Part shown: piece by piece, positions 15,089 through 24,124 of the stretch
Layout: every line of letters starts with the position of its first letter
Position numbering within the stretch: position 1 is the first letter of the stretch
Source: Paraburkholderia sp. DHOC27
GTDB taxonomy: Bacteria > Pseudomonadota > Gammaproteobacteria > Burkholderiales > Burkholderiaceae
Direction of reading: 5' to 3'
NCBI RefSeq assembly: GCF_003429005.1
Contig: NZ_QVQV01000001.1
Coordinates: 549,709 to 613,708 of the forward strand
Length of the DNA stretch: 64,000 nt
Program-made: the position numbers and the translations under genes
Notes under the pieces: generated by a model
What the model was told of the DNA's origin: nothing
The model's database searches: none
Seen by the model: only the letters and a program-made list of their open reading frames with translations

Positions 15089-16690
15089 ATGTCAGTCTCT
15101 GAACTCAAACGCCGCCGCACCTTTGCGGTCATCTCCCACCCGGATGCGGGCAAGACCACGCTGACCGAAAAACTGTTGCTGTTTTCGGGCGCGATCCAGA
15201 TTGCCGGTACCGTGAAGGGCCGCAAGAGCAATCGCTACGCGACCTCTGACTGGATGGAGATCGAAAAGCAGCGCGGCATTTCGGTGGCCAGCTCGGTGAT
15301 GCAGTTCGAGTACGGTGACGCCGTCATCAACCTGCTCGACACCCCCGGCCACGAAGACTTCTCCGAAGACACGTATCGCGTGCTGACGGCAGTGGACGCG
15401 GCCGTCATGGTGATCGACGGCGCGAACGGCGTGGAAGCCCAGACGCTGAAGCTGCTCGAAGTCTGCCGCAGCCGCAAGACGCCGATCGTCACCTTCATTA
15501 ACAAGCTCGACCGTGAAGTGCGCGAGCCGCTGGAACTGCTCGATGAAATCGAACAGCATCTGGGTGTGGCGGCAGTGCCGTTCACGTGGCCGATCGGCAT
15601 GGGCAAAGAGTTTCAGGGCGTCTACGACATCCAGCGCGATCAGGTGCGGTTGTTCCGCGCCGGGCAGGATAAGGCCGGCGGCGAGGTCGAGACGCTGCAC
15701 GCCCTGAGTGACGAAGAAGGCGAGCGCCGCTTCGGTCATAGCTGGGTGAAGGCGAAAGAAGAAATCGATCTGATCACGGGCGCGTCGCCCGAGTTCGACC
15801 GCGAGCAGTTCCTTGCGGGTCAGCAATCGCCGGTGTTGTTCGGCTCGGCCATCAACAACTTCGGCGTGAAGGAAATTCTCGACGCGCTGGTCGACCTCGC
15901 GCCGCCGCCGTCCGCGCGCATGGCCGTGCAGCGGGCGGTGGAACCGGACGAGCCCAAGTTCACGGGCGTGGTGTTCAAGGTTCAGGCAAACATGGACCTG
16001 GCGCACCGCGACCGCGTGGCGTTTATCCGCGTGTGCTCGGGCCACTTCGAGCGCGGCATGGCGCTGAAGGTGACGCGTTCCAACAAGACCTTCCGCGCCA
16101 ATAACGTGGTGACGTTCCTGTCGCAGCGCCGTGAAACGGTGAGCGAAGCGTATCCGGGCGACATCATCGGCATTCCGAATCACGGCACGCTGAGCCTGGG
16201 CGACACGTTGACCGAAGGCGAGACGCTGCAATTCGTGGGCTTGCCGTTCTTCGCGCCGGAAATTTTCCAGACGGTTGAAGTGGTGGACCCGATGCGCGCC
16301 AAGCAACTCGGCGAAGCGCTCAAACAACTGGGCGAAGAGGGCGCGATTCAGGTATTTCGCCCCGTGCATGGTGGCCTGATGATTCTCGGCGCAGTGGGCC
16401 AACTTCAGTTCGAAGTGGTGTCGCATCGGCTTTCGACGGAATACAAGGTCGATGTGCGGATGGCGCCCGCGCGCTATCGCATGTCGCGCTGGGTGACCTG
16501 CGACGACGCCGCCGAACTGCGTCGATTCAATGACGCCTACGCGGCACGGATTGCGCTCGATGCTTCGAACGCACCCACGTACCTGGCTTCGCACATTTCC
16601 GAAATCGAAGTGGCGCAAAAGGCATGGCCGAAGATCGTGTTCAACGAACTGCGCGAACATTCGGGCGCACCCTTCAAGAAGGCGATGTAA
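15089..16690 (+). CDS. prfC: Peptide chain release factor 3 (RF3)
   Basis: 533 residues, the standard RF3 length. Cytosolic GTPase that removes RF1/RF2 from the ribosome after peptide release. G-motifs are complete: P-loop SHPDAGKTTLTEKLL (~residues 13-27), switch II DTPGHEDFSEDTYR, and NKLDR. The RF3-specific RKSNRYATSDWMEIEKQRGISV follows the P-loop. Domains II and III complete the C-terminal half. It appears monocistronic with two hairpins after the stop. Confidence 0.98.
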   Translation: MSVSELKRRRTFAVISHPDAGKTTLTEKLLLFSGAIQIAGTVKGRKSNRYATSDWMEIEKQRGISVASSVMQFEYGDAVINLLDTPGHEDFSEDTYRVLTAVDAAVMVIDGANGVEAQTLKLLEVCRSRKTPIVTFINKLDREVREPLELLDEIEQHLGVAAVPFTWPIGMGKEFQGVYDIQRDQVRLFRAGQDKAGGEVETLHALSDEEGERRFGHSWVKAKEEIDLITGASPEFDREQFLAGQQSPVLFGSAINNFGVKEILDALVDLAPPPSARMAVQRAVEPDEPKFTGVVFKVQANMDLAHRDRVAFIRVCSGHFERGMALKVTRSNKTFRANNVVTFLSQRRETVSEAYPGDIIGIPNHGTLSLGDTLTEGETLQFVGLPFFAPEIFQTVEVVDPMRAKQLGEALKQLGEEGAIQVFRPVHGGLMILGAVGQLQFEVVSHRLSTEYKVDVRMAPARYRMSRWVTCDDAAELRRFNDAYAARIALDASNAPTYLASHISEIEVAQKAWPKIVFNELREHSGAPFKKAM

Positions 16691-16719
16691 GCGGCGCGCT
16701 TCCCACAGAACGAGCAGGA

Positions 16720-16749
16720 AGTTAGCGACCCGTATGAGGGCCGCTAACT
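16720..16749 (+). other. Inverted repeat after prfC
   Basis: AGTTAGCG (16720-16727) and CGCTAACT (16742-16749) can pair, with a further CCC/GGG inner pairing possible. It immediately precedes the terminator-like palindrome. Confidence 0.55.
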
Positions 16750-16754
16750 TGTTC

Positions 16755-16777
16755 AAAGGCCCTGTACAGGGCCTTTT
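16755..16777 (+). terminator. prfC terminator
   Basis: AAAGGCCCTG pairs with CAGGGCCTTTT around the central TA, giving a 10-bp stem followed by TTTT. It is near symmetric, so it could stop transcription from both sides of this convergent junction. Confidence 0.75.
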
Positions 16778-17009
16778 CGCGTTAACGGGCAGGTCAATTG
16801 CCGCGGAGTGATGGGTGGGGCGCGCCCGCATTTGCTGGCTCATACTGATCAGAAACTCAGTGACGTAAGGCCATTGATACTACGGGACGAAGCCGGTGAA
16901 CTGCTAGCAGGCCGATCGGCATAGGCCATTCGGACAGGCTATTCGAATCGAAGCCGGATTTTTATACTTCTCACTGCCGTTGAAACAGAGACGGTCAAGC
17001 CAGTAGCGC

Positions 17010-17381
17010 TTAATGTCTCGTCGTTGTAGACGGCGCCAGAATTGTGAACTCGGGCACTGCCTCTTCCTGTTGCAGGTGTTCGCTGCGTAGTTGCTGTTTC
17101 ATCACCTGTCCGTTTCGCAGACCCTCGAAAAACTCAGTGTCGAGTTTCGCATCCGCTTCGGCGCTGATGGCGAGTTCTTCGAAAGTGAACAGCAGTTTCG
17201 CGCGCCTCGCGGGTGACGAATTGCATTGCTCGATGGCCCGCGCGAGCGCTGCAAGCTTGGCGAACAATTCGGCGTTGCGTTGCGCAGCCTTCACCGCATT
17301 GTCGAGGATGCCCTCGATGAGTTCGTCATTGGCAGGCTGATCGACCGCGTTCGGAAGTTGAGTGGTGGGGCGTTTACTCAT
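17010..17381 (-). CDS. Small helical hypothetical protein
   Basis: 123 residues from MSKRPTTQLPN, which I prefer over a much longer frame reaching 17606 whose N-terminal part is Arg/Pro-rich and lacks a credible start. The sequence is mostly alpha-helical (DNAVKAAQRNAELFAKLAALARAIEQ and AEADAKLDTEFFEGLRNGQ). No signal peptide, membrane segment or recognisable family. It lies 250 bases downstream of the LysR gene on the same strand, so co-transcription is doubtful. Function unknown. Confidence 0.6.
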   Translation of the reverse strand: MSKRPTTQLPNAVDQPANDELIEGILDNAVKAAQRNAELFAKLAALARAIEQCNSSPARRAKLLFTFEELAISAEADAKLDTEFFEGLRNGQVMKQQLRSEHLQQEEAVPEFTILAPSTTTRH

Positions 17382-17630
17382 GCTGTAGCTTTGGGTCTGA
17401 TGCGCAATGATAAGGGCCGGAGTTGTCGGCGCGGCGCCGGTTCGGCCTTGAGGGAACCTGGCTGTCACGCCAAACCAGCGGATCAAGAGAGAGGGCAATG
17501 AAGTATAGAGCACCCGCGCGGGCGGTTCGTTCGGGTAGGGAAGATAGCGCCCGCGTCGAGATTCACGTATGCCAGGATGCCTCGCATGGAAGGTCAATCG
17601 CGTCACGCAGTCAGCACGGCACGACGCGGC

Positions 17631-18500
17631 TCACCCCATCTTCAGAACCTCTTCCCGCATCCATGTTGCAAACGCCTGTACGTGTTCGAGCGCGGCATGA
17701 CGCGAGGCGATATCGAGCCAATACCCGTACGGTCCGCTGACTTCGATCTCGGAAATGCGCGCAAGGCTGCCGTCCGCGAGTTCTTCGACGATCATGTTGC
17801 GATCGACTACCGCGAGACCGGCACCTTTACGCGCCGCGTGGATGGCCTGCTCCAGGTTCGAAAATTCGATCCCGTTCTCGGCGTAGTGCGCTGGCAGGTT
17901 CGCCGTGGCAAGCCAGTTCGGCCAGAGATCGAGCCGCGTCTCGTTATGCAACACATGCAATGCCGGCATGCGCTCCAGCAACGTGTCGAGCGGGCGTCCA
18001 AGCAGATGGGGCGCGCCTACCAGCGTATGGCGCTCGATCATCAGCAACTCGGAATGCGCATCAGGCAGGGCGTGGCGACCAAAGCGGATATTGCAGTGGC
18101 AGTCCTCAGAGGGCTCGGTGCGGATCGACAGTTCGACGTCCGGCAACTCCACCGCCAGCGAGCCGAGCCTGGGCGAAAACCACTGTGTCGCGAACGTGGG
18201 CGGCACGGATAACACGAGGCGGCGTCGGCCCTTGGCCGTGGTGATCTGCCGCGTGCCCCGCTCGATGGTGTCGAAAGCTTCGGACACGCACGGCAGCAAT
18301 TGCAGGCCTGCCGCCGTCAGTTTGATGCCCTTGTGGTCCCGTTCGAACAGCTTCGCGCCCAGCGACTCCTCGAGGATCTTGATCTGGCGGCTGACGGCGC
18401 CTTGCGTCACGAACAACGCGCTCGCCGCGCGGTTGAAGCTCAAATGACGTGCTGTTTCTTCGAAGAAGCGCAACGCGATCAGCGATGGCAAGCGCCGCAT
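17631..18500 (-). CDS. LysR-family transcriptional regulator, GcvA-like
   Basis: 289 residues. The N-terminal winged helix-turn-helix (residues ~1-65) reads LPSLIALRFFEETARHLSFNRAASALFVTQGAVSRQIKILE, the GcvA-branch form of LysR. The rest is a periplasmic-binding-protein-like effector domain with a short SEDCHCNIRFG segment. The start MRRLPSL at 18500 follows GAAGGTGAAG, and the longer frame to 18641 is Pro/Arg-rich, so it was not used. It is divergent from the Pat-like gene, a common arrangement for a regulator and its target. The effector is unknown. Confidence 0.92.
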   Translation of the reverse strand: MRRLPSLIALRFFEETARHLSFNRAASALFVTQGAVSRQIKILEESLGAKLFERDHKGIKLTAAGLQLLPCVSEAFDTIERGTRQITTAKGRRRLVLSVPPTFATQWFSPRLGSLAVELPDVELSIRTEPSEDCHCNIRFGRHALPDAHSELLMIERHTLVGAPHLLGRPLDTLLERMPALHVLHNETRLDLWPNWLATANLPAHYAENGIEFSNLEQAIHAARKGAGLAVVDRNMIVEELADGSLARISEIEVSGPYGYWLDIASRHAALEHVQAFATWMREEVLKMG

Positions 18501-18995
18501 AACTTCACCTTCCGTGTTTTCTCGAGGAACGGCGGTCGGGGCCGGCCGTTCGCTATGGTCGTCATCGTTCTGGGACAGTGCCTGGTGGCGCGTCGCGGGC
18601 GCGCCTGCGCGGCCAGGCGGACTGTCGGATCTTCCTGGCACGTTGGCCGTACATCGCCTGCTGCCAGGTCGCGGCAGACCGGCCGACGTCGCCGGTGCAT
18701 CTTACTGCTTTGTACCCGAACTGATCCGATTCGAGGTACGCGGCCCGGTAGCGCTGCGAACCAGGCTGGCGCGGATTGTCGCACTTTGCGGGGGAGATCG
18801 CGCATACCCCCTTAACTCGAAATGACTCGGAGCCGGACCAAGCCAGGCGTCACGGCGTTCCAGCCGACGAACGGCGGCGCGCCGCCGCTGCCGTCTCAAC
18901 CGTCGCGGCCATCACCACCGCCGCCGGGATCGCCTATCCTGATGAAATTGCGCGTGATTGCGTCATGCGCGCCACTTCGATCAGGCGGAGCACCC
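18501..18995. other. Divergent intergenic region between lysR and the Pat-like gene
   Basis: 495 bases when the GTG start of the Pat-like gene is used. LysR operators (T-N11-A type) are expected here, but I could not single one out. The frame upstream of 18996 is open from 18822, yet it is Pro/Ser-rich and not conserved in the manner of the family. Confidence 0.4.
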
Positions 18996-21371
18996 GTGAC
19001 CGTTCGCAATCTCGATGCCTTGTTTCGACCCAGATCCGTCGCCGTCATCGGCGCTTCGGCGCGGCCCCGCAGCGTCGGCGCGATGGTGTGGGCAAGCATG
19101 CTGCAAGGAGGTTTCGATGGGCCGCTTTGGCCGGTCAATCCAAAGCATGCCAGCCTCGACGGGCACGCTGTGATCGGCGACGTCGGCGATCTGCCGGAGG
19201 CGCCCACGGTGGCCGTGATCTGCACGCCGCCGTCGACATGGCCCGGCATCGTCCACCGATTAGGCGGACTCGGCACGCGGGCCGCGATTATCGTAGGCGA
19301 GACACGCAGCGACGAGGACCGCCTTGCGCTCCGGCACACGCTTTCGGCGGCGCGGCCGCATCTGCTGCGCGTGGTCGGGCCCGGCAGTCTCGGCGTGATG
19401 TCGCCGGCGCTGCGCGCGCATCTGGGCGCGCCTTCGCATCTGGTGAAGGCGGGCGGCGTGGCGTGGGTGTCGCAGTCGAACGCACTGACCAACGCCGTGC
19501 TCGGCTGGGCTGATGCGCGCGGCCTTGGGTTCTCGCATGCGGTGGCGCTTGGCGAGGAAGCGGACGTGGATGCCGGCGACGTGCTCGACTATCTCGCCAG
19601 CGACCCCGGCACCCGCGCCATCCTGCTCGAGCTCGACACCGTGCGGGCGGCCCGCAAGTTCATGTCGGCGGCGCGGGCGGCGGCGCGCAACAAGCCGGTG
19701 CTGGCCTTGCGCTCGGGCCGCGCCGACCCGGTCGACGGCCTGTACACGGCCGCCTTCCGGCGCGCCGGGATGGTGCGGGTGGATTCTCTCGACGATCTGC
19801 TGGACGAAATCGAGACCCTCGGCGTAGGCCGCGTCGCAGCCGGCGCCACGGCGACACTCATCACCAGCGACAGCGGCGTCGCGACGCTCGCCTCCGACGC
19901 CTTCGCGGCGGCCGGTGACACCCTGGCGCAATGGCCCAGCGAGGTCGTCGAGGAGGTCGCCACGGCGCTGCCGCACACCGTTGCTGGCAACCCCCTGCTG
20001 CTCGGCGACGGCGCGCACGCGGACGATTTTGGCATCGCGCTCAAGGTGCTCGCCCCGCATCGCGCAACGGGTACGGCGTTCGTCGTCCACGCGTCCACGA
20101 ACAATGCGCCGGTCGGCGAGGTGGCGCAGACGCTGATCGCCAGTCAGCGCTTTGCCTACCGTGGTTTGCTGGCGTGTTTCTTCGGCGGCGTGGACGCGGC
20201 GACGCGCGACGCCTTGCATGCCCAGGGCATCCCGGTACACACCACACCACAACGGCTCGCGCGCGCCTTTGCGCGTCTGGTGGATTACCGGCTCGGCCGC
20301 GAACTGTTGATGCAGACGCCGGAGGGACTGCCGGCTCACATTCCCGAGGAAATCGACGCCGCGCAGGCGCAGGCGCGCGCAGCGCTGGCAGCGGGGAAAG
20401 ACACGCTGACGGCGGACGCTGCGGCGCGTCTGCTGGCGCATTTCGGCTTGCAAGTCGAGGCAGCGGAGACGACGCAGGACAAGATCGTCGACATCGACAT
20501 CGCTTTGCACGACGACGACAACTTCGGCCCGGTATTTCGCTTTACCACGCCGTCGGTCGACGGCGTCTCGCCGCCGCAGCGGCTGTTCGGGCTGCCGCCG
20601 TTCAATCCCATGCTCGCGCGCGAGATGGTGGCGCGCTCGCCTTACGCGCGGCTCGCCGCGCCAGAACCTGTGCTGGCGGCTTTCACGGCGCTCTCGGAAG
20701 CGGTCTGCGGGGTCCGCGAGATCGTGGGATTGACGCTGGCGCTGCGCGTGTTTCCTGAACGCGTGGCCGTGGTCGCACCGCGGATCCATCTGGGCGCGAC
20801 GCGCAGCCGGCTCGCGATCATGCCGTATCCGCGCCGCTACGAGGAGACGCTGGAATGGGGCGGCGTGCGGATCACGGTGCGGCCCATTCGTCCAGAGGAC
20901 GAGGCGGCGCATCACGACTTCGTCGAGGCCATGACGCCGGATGATCTGCGCCTGCGGTTTTTCGGGGCCGTGGGCAGCTTCGATCACTCGCAGCTCGCAC
21001 GCATGACGCAGATTGACTATGACCGTGAGATGGCGCTGATCGCGACCGTGCCGTGTGAGGAGGGATCGGCGCTGGGTATGACGCGCACGCTCGGCGTCGT
21101 GCGCGCGGTGGCGGATCCGGATAACGAGACCGCTGAGTTCGCGGTGGCGGTGCGTTCGGATCAGAAGGGGCGGCGGCTCGGCAAGCTGCTGATGGAGAAG
21201 ATCATTGCCTATGCGCGCTCGCGCGGGACGCACTGGCTGGTAGGTGAAGCGCTGCGCGAGAACGGTTCGATGATCGCGCTCGCCCGAGCCTGCGGATTTA
21301 CCGTGACGCCAACCGAAGATCACACGGTGGTGGCGTTCAGGATGGCACTGGACGAAGAAGGCGAGGCGTAG
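18996..21371 (+). CDS. Pat-like protein: CoA-binding domain, shortened ATP-grasp region and C-terminal GNAT acetyltransferase
   Basis: About 791 residues from the GTG at 18996, which has GGCGGAG seven bases upstream and begins the conserved VRNLDALFRPRSVAVIGAS; an ATG at 18942 is the alternative. The N-terminal two-thirds are a CoA-binding/succinyl-CoA-ligase-like NDP-forming module. The ATP-grasp part begins normally (LTADAAARLLAHFGLQV) but jumps within about 25 residues to the DNFGPVFRF segment that normally lies ~100 residues later, so the ATP-binding subdomain appears missing. The C-terminal GNAT domain is intact, with QKGRRLGKLLMEKIIAYA as the acetyl-CoA loop. Relatives acetylate lysines of acyl-CoA synthetases. 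Confidence 0.85.
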   Translation: MTVRNLDALFRPRSVAVIGASARPRSVGAMVWASMLQGGFDGPLWPVNPKHASLDGHAVIGDVGDLPEAPTVAVICTPPSTWPGIVHRLGGLGTRAAIIVGETRSDEDRLALRHTLSAARPHLLRVVGPGSLGVMSPALRAHLGAPSHLVKAGGVAWVSQSNALTNAVLGWADARGLGFSHAVALGEEADVDAGDVLDYLASDPGTRAILLELDTVRAARKFMSAARAAARNKPVLALRSGRADPVDGLYTAAFRRAGMVRVDSLDDLLDEIETLGVGRVAAGATATLITSDSGVATLASDAFAAAGDTLAQWPSEVVEEVATALPHTVAGNPLLLGDGAHADDFGIALKVLAPHRATGTAFVVHASTNNAPVGEVAQTLIASQRFAYRGLLACFFGGVDAATRDALHAQGIPVHTTPQRLARAFARLVDYRLGRELLMQTPEGLPAHIPEEIDAAQAQARAALAAGKDTLTADAAARLLAHFGLQVEAAETTQDKIVDIDIALHDDDNFGPVFRFTTPSVDGVSPPQRLFGLPPFNPMLAREMVARSPYARLAAPEPVLAAFTALSEAVCGVREIVGLTLALRVFPERVAVVAPRIHLGATRSRLAIMPYPRRYEETLEWGGVRITVRPIRPEDEAAHHDFVEAMTPDDLRLRFFGAVGSFDHSQLARMTQIDYDREMALIATVPCEEGSALGMTRTLGVVRAVADPDNETAEFAVAVRSDQKGRRLGKLLMEKIIAYARSRGTHWLVGEALRENGSMIALARACGFTVTPTEDHTVVAFRMALDEEGEA

Positions 21372-21403
21372 CGGGGACGGCTCGCTAGCGTCACCTGGCG
21401 GCG

Positions 21404-23023
21404 TTATGCGGTGTGATCGGCATGCGCTGCGAAACGCTGTTGCAGCGCCGAAGCAACCTCCGCGAGCACGCTGTCCCAGTCACCGCGCCGCTGCTGGTTG
21501 AACAGACGCACGGTGGGATACCACGGACTGTCCTCGCGGCCGCGCAGCCAGCGCCAGCAACCCGCAAAACGGTTGAACAGCCAGACCGGCTTGCCCATCG
21601 CCGCAGCCAGATGCGCAACCGAGGTATCGACGGCGATCACGAGGTCGAGATTGTCGATCAGCGCGGCGGTGTCGGCGAAGTCCGTGACTTCATCCATCCA
21701 GTCGGTCAGCGCGGCCTGGCTTGCCGCATCCGCACGCTTGGCCGGGTCATCGGTCTTCTGCAAACTTATCCAGTGGATCTGCGGTAACGCGAGCAGCGGT
21801 GCGATCTGCGTGGGCGTCAGGCTGCGCATCTTGTCTTCCATCATGCCGGAATGACCGCCCGCCCAGACCACGCCGACGCGCGGCAAGGCGCGGCTCGGCA
21901 GCGCGTCGAGCCGCGCACGCCACGCCGCGGCACGCGCAGGATCGGCATACAGATAGGACATTGCCGCGGGGATCGTATCGAGCCGCGTGCCGAAAGCCAA
22001 AGGCAGCGACATCATCGGACAGTACCAGTCCCAATCGTCCACGGGGCATGTGTCGTCGAGCAGGACGAGACCCGGCCAACGTGCGCTCAGCGAGTCTTCG
22101 AACAGACGGCGCAATGCTGGCGGACACATCAGACCCACCCGCGTAAAGGTCCGCAACGCGAGCGGCAGGTAGCGGACGAACTGTAGGCTGTCGCCGTGAC
22201 CTTGCTCGGGGATGACCAACAGGCGCGCGCCGCGTGCGTTGGATTGCGCTGCACCGAACACGGATTCGGGGCTCTCACCTTTCCATTGCGGCAGCGGAAC
22301 CTCTGGACGCGAGTCGGGAGCGGGCCGGCCATCGGCACTTGCGAAGTTGACCCAGCGATCCTCGTACAAGGGCCAAGCCTCCTCGTAACGCCCCGCCGCC
22401 AAGAGCACGGTGCCGAGATGGGCGCGCGTGCTGAGCGAGCCAGGCGCACGCGCAATGGCGTGGCGCAAGTGGTGCTCTGCCTCATCCAGCGCACCGAGCG
22501 CCTTGGACACGATGCCGAGATTGGTGCGCGACTGCACGTGGTCCGGATCGCGCTCCAGCAACTCGCGATAACTGATGGCGGCTTCGTCGAAGACGCCCTG
22601 CACGAACAGCGTGCTGGCTTCGTAGAAGCGCAACTGGAGCGAGTCCGGCTGAAGCGCGAGACCTTGCCGGGCGGTCTGGGTTGCATCTGCGTATGCGCGT
22701 AACTTGATCTGGGCCGCGCACAGTGCGATGTAAAAGTCCGGATGCGGAAGCACCTCGATCGCACGCTCAAACCAGCCTCGCGCAGCCTCGAACTGGTTCG
22801 AATCGTGCGCCACCAGGCCTCGCAGATAGAGCGCGCCGGGACGTCGCGAGTCACGCTCGATGATCCGCTCGACGGCTGCCTGCGCGCCTGCGAGGTCGCC
22901 TTTGCCGCGCGCTGTTTGCGCCTCGTGATACCAGGCTTGGATGTCGTCGGCGTGCGGAAGGGAGGCGGTCGTCATGGAAGGGCGAGGCGGTGAGCGCGAT
23001 AAAGCCTGCGTTGGATGGGGCAT
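21404..23023 (-). CDS. TPR protein with C-terminal glycosyltransferase-like domain
   Basis: About 539 residues from ATG 23023 (22975 is an alternative; neither has a strong ribosome site). Residues ~30-260 hold five or six tetratricopeptide repeats (for example VQSRTNLGIVSKALGALDEAEHHLRHAI). The C-terminal ~280 residues resemble the GT9/GT41-like domain fused to TPRs in many proteobacteria: VIPEQGHGDSLQFVRYLPLA, RVGVVWAGG and the nucleotide-binding DLVIAVDTSVAHLAAAMGKPVW. It is a paralogue of the protein at 57260-58633. It may glycosylate a surface or flagellar/pilus protein, but no acceptor is known. It is convergent with the Pat-like gene. Confidence 0.85.
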   Translation of the reverse strand: MPHPTQALSRSPPRPSMTTASLPHADDIQAWYHEAQTARGKGDLAGAQAAVERIIERDSRRPGALYLRGLVAHDSNQFEAARGWFERAIEVLPHPDFYIALCAAQIKLRAYADATQTARQGLALQPDSLQLRFYEASTLFVQGVFDEAAISYRELLERDPDHVQSRTNLGIVSKALGALDEAEHHLRHAIARAPGSLSTRAHLGTVLLAAGRYEEAWPLYEDRWVNFASADGRPAPDSRPEVPLPQWKGESPESVFGAAQSNARGARLLVIPEQGHGDSLQFVRYLPLALRTFTRVGLMCPPALRRLFEDSLSARWPGLVLLDDTCPVDDWDWYCPMMSLPLAFGTRLDTIPAAMSYLYADPARAAAWRARLDALPSRALPRVGVVWAGGHSGMMEDKMRSLTPTQIAPLLALPQIHWISLQKTDDPAKRADAASQAALTDWMDEVTDFADTAALIDNLDLVIAVDTSVAHLAAAMGKPVWLFNRFAGCWRWLRGREDSPWYPTVRLFNQQRRGDWDSVLAEVASALQQRFAAHADHTA

Positions 23024-23304
23024 TGATTCTGCGCGCCGCTTGCCTCGCGTTGCGTCAGATTGATCCGAAACCGCATTGGGAAAGACCTGCAAGTGGCTGT
23101 GGTGCAGGTGCAGGCTAATACTGCGGGCGCATTTGAGACTCGTCCGAATGTCTGACGCGGCGATCTTTACTATATTTTTCGTTTCCCTCAGCGATGCCCA
23201 TCGCGGCGTCGCGCCGCGCCTTCACGCCATGCACATGGCAGACAATCTTTGTGAAGTAGTGGATATCGCTGACGAGTCTCAATTAACGCTCTGATCGATA
23301 TTTC

Positions 23305-23619
23305 ATGGATAACTTCGCTGCCTCCGACCAATTCATCAAGTCACTCCTGTTCGCGTTTCTCTTTAGCGCAGTACTGATTGCATTGCTGCAATTGACGAAC
23401 CTGATTGAACCCGACCATCTGGTGGGCCGCGAAGGCGTGGCATGGCTTATTGCGATGGCCGTCTGCGGCATCGAACCGGTGCTGCGCCACTACGGCATCC
23501 TGAAAGGCAGTATTGAAAGCCGTGTAGCTGAGCTGACGAAGGCGAGCGTGCTGGGCCGCGTCATCGGTGCGCCGGCAGGTTGTCTGTTTGCGTGGGCCAT
23601 CACGATTGTCGGTTCTTGA
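23305..23619 (+). CDS. Small inner-membrane hypothetical protein
   Basis: 104 residues with two strongly hydrophobic segments (residues ~13-31, LLFAFLFSAVLIALLQL, and ~85-102) and a weaker one near residue 48. No family recognised. Codon usage matches the neighbourhood. No strong ribosome site. It stands alone between the TPR-GT gene (divergent) and the His-rich protein. Confidence 0.6.
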   Translation: MDNFAASDQFIKSLLFAFLFSAVLIALLQLTNLIEPDHLVGREGVAWLIAMAVCGIEPVLRHYGILKGSIESRVAELTKASVLGRVIGAPAGCLFAWAITIVGS

Positions 23620-23803
23620 GGACTGCGTATTTGGCATCAAAAGCGTTGTGGTAATGCCGCTCTTTCTGGCGACAACGCAAAGAATCGTCAAGGATTGCAG
23701 ATTAAATTGCGATAAGGTCAACGGCTCGTTTCCACGAACGTTAAACCGGCGACCATTCCTCACGGTCGCTTAATCAACCCGGTTATTTCAGGAAATACAG
23801 TCG

Positions 23804-24097
23804 ATGAACAAGCACATTATCGTTGGCGCCCTCGCAGGGCTGTTTTCGCTCGGCGCATTTGCACAAGCCTCCGCACCCGTCGTGACGCATAACGCAGCAC
23901 CGGCAGCGATGCCGGCACCGGCACCGGCATCGGCGCTGGCACCGGCACCGGCACCGGCAACTGCCGACGCTGCGTCGGCCGTGACGCACAAGCACGCCCA
24001 CAAGCATGCGCATAAGCATCACAACCGCCACCACGCATCGGCTGTGTCGGAAGCGTCGGCACCGGCTGCTGATGCTGCGCCGGTCACCAAGCCGTAA
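23804..24097 (+). CDS. Small secreted Ala/Pro- and His-rich protein
   Basis: 97 residues. A clear signal peptide (MNKHIIVGALAGLFSLGAFAQA) is followed by an AP-dipeptide repeat encoded by GGCACC-type hexamers and then by a histidine-rich block with nine His in about 16 residues (HKHAHKHAHKHHNRHH). Such blocks bind Ni, Cu, Zn or Co in the periplasm. AGGA precedes the ATG. Repeat length is expected to vary between strains. Function inferred only from composition; a periplasmic metal buffer is the simplest idea. A second His-rich secreted protein lies at 38395-38685. Confidence 0.78.
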   Translation: MNKHIIVGALAGLFSLGAFAQASAPVVTHNAAPAAMPAPAPASALAPAPAPATADAASAVTHKHAHKHAHKHHNRHHASAVSEASAPAADAAPVTKP

Positions 24098-24124
24098 GCG
24101 CGTAATCCGTCGCGTCTGAACGCT

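Larger units (their letters stand above)
16691..17009. other. Intergenic region after prfC
   Basis: 319 bases between convergent genes. It holds two dyads (16720-16749 and 16755-16777); beyond these I see nothing coding or regulatory that can be supported. Confidence 0.5.

Noticed and set aside
15092..16843. 583-residue frame antisense to prfC
   Set aside because: Mirror frame of a highly conserved gene; His/Arg-rich, no motif.
17382..17606. N-terminal extension of the helical hypothetical protein
   Set aside because: Pro/Arg-rich and unlike the rest of the protein; an internal ATG gives a coherent 123-residue product.
19260..21323. 687-residue frame antisense to the Pat-like gene
   Set aside because: Mirror frame; the plus strand encodes recognisable CoA-binding and GNAT motifs.
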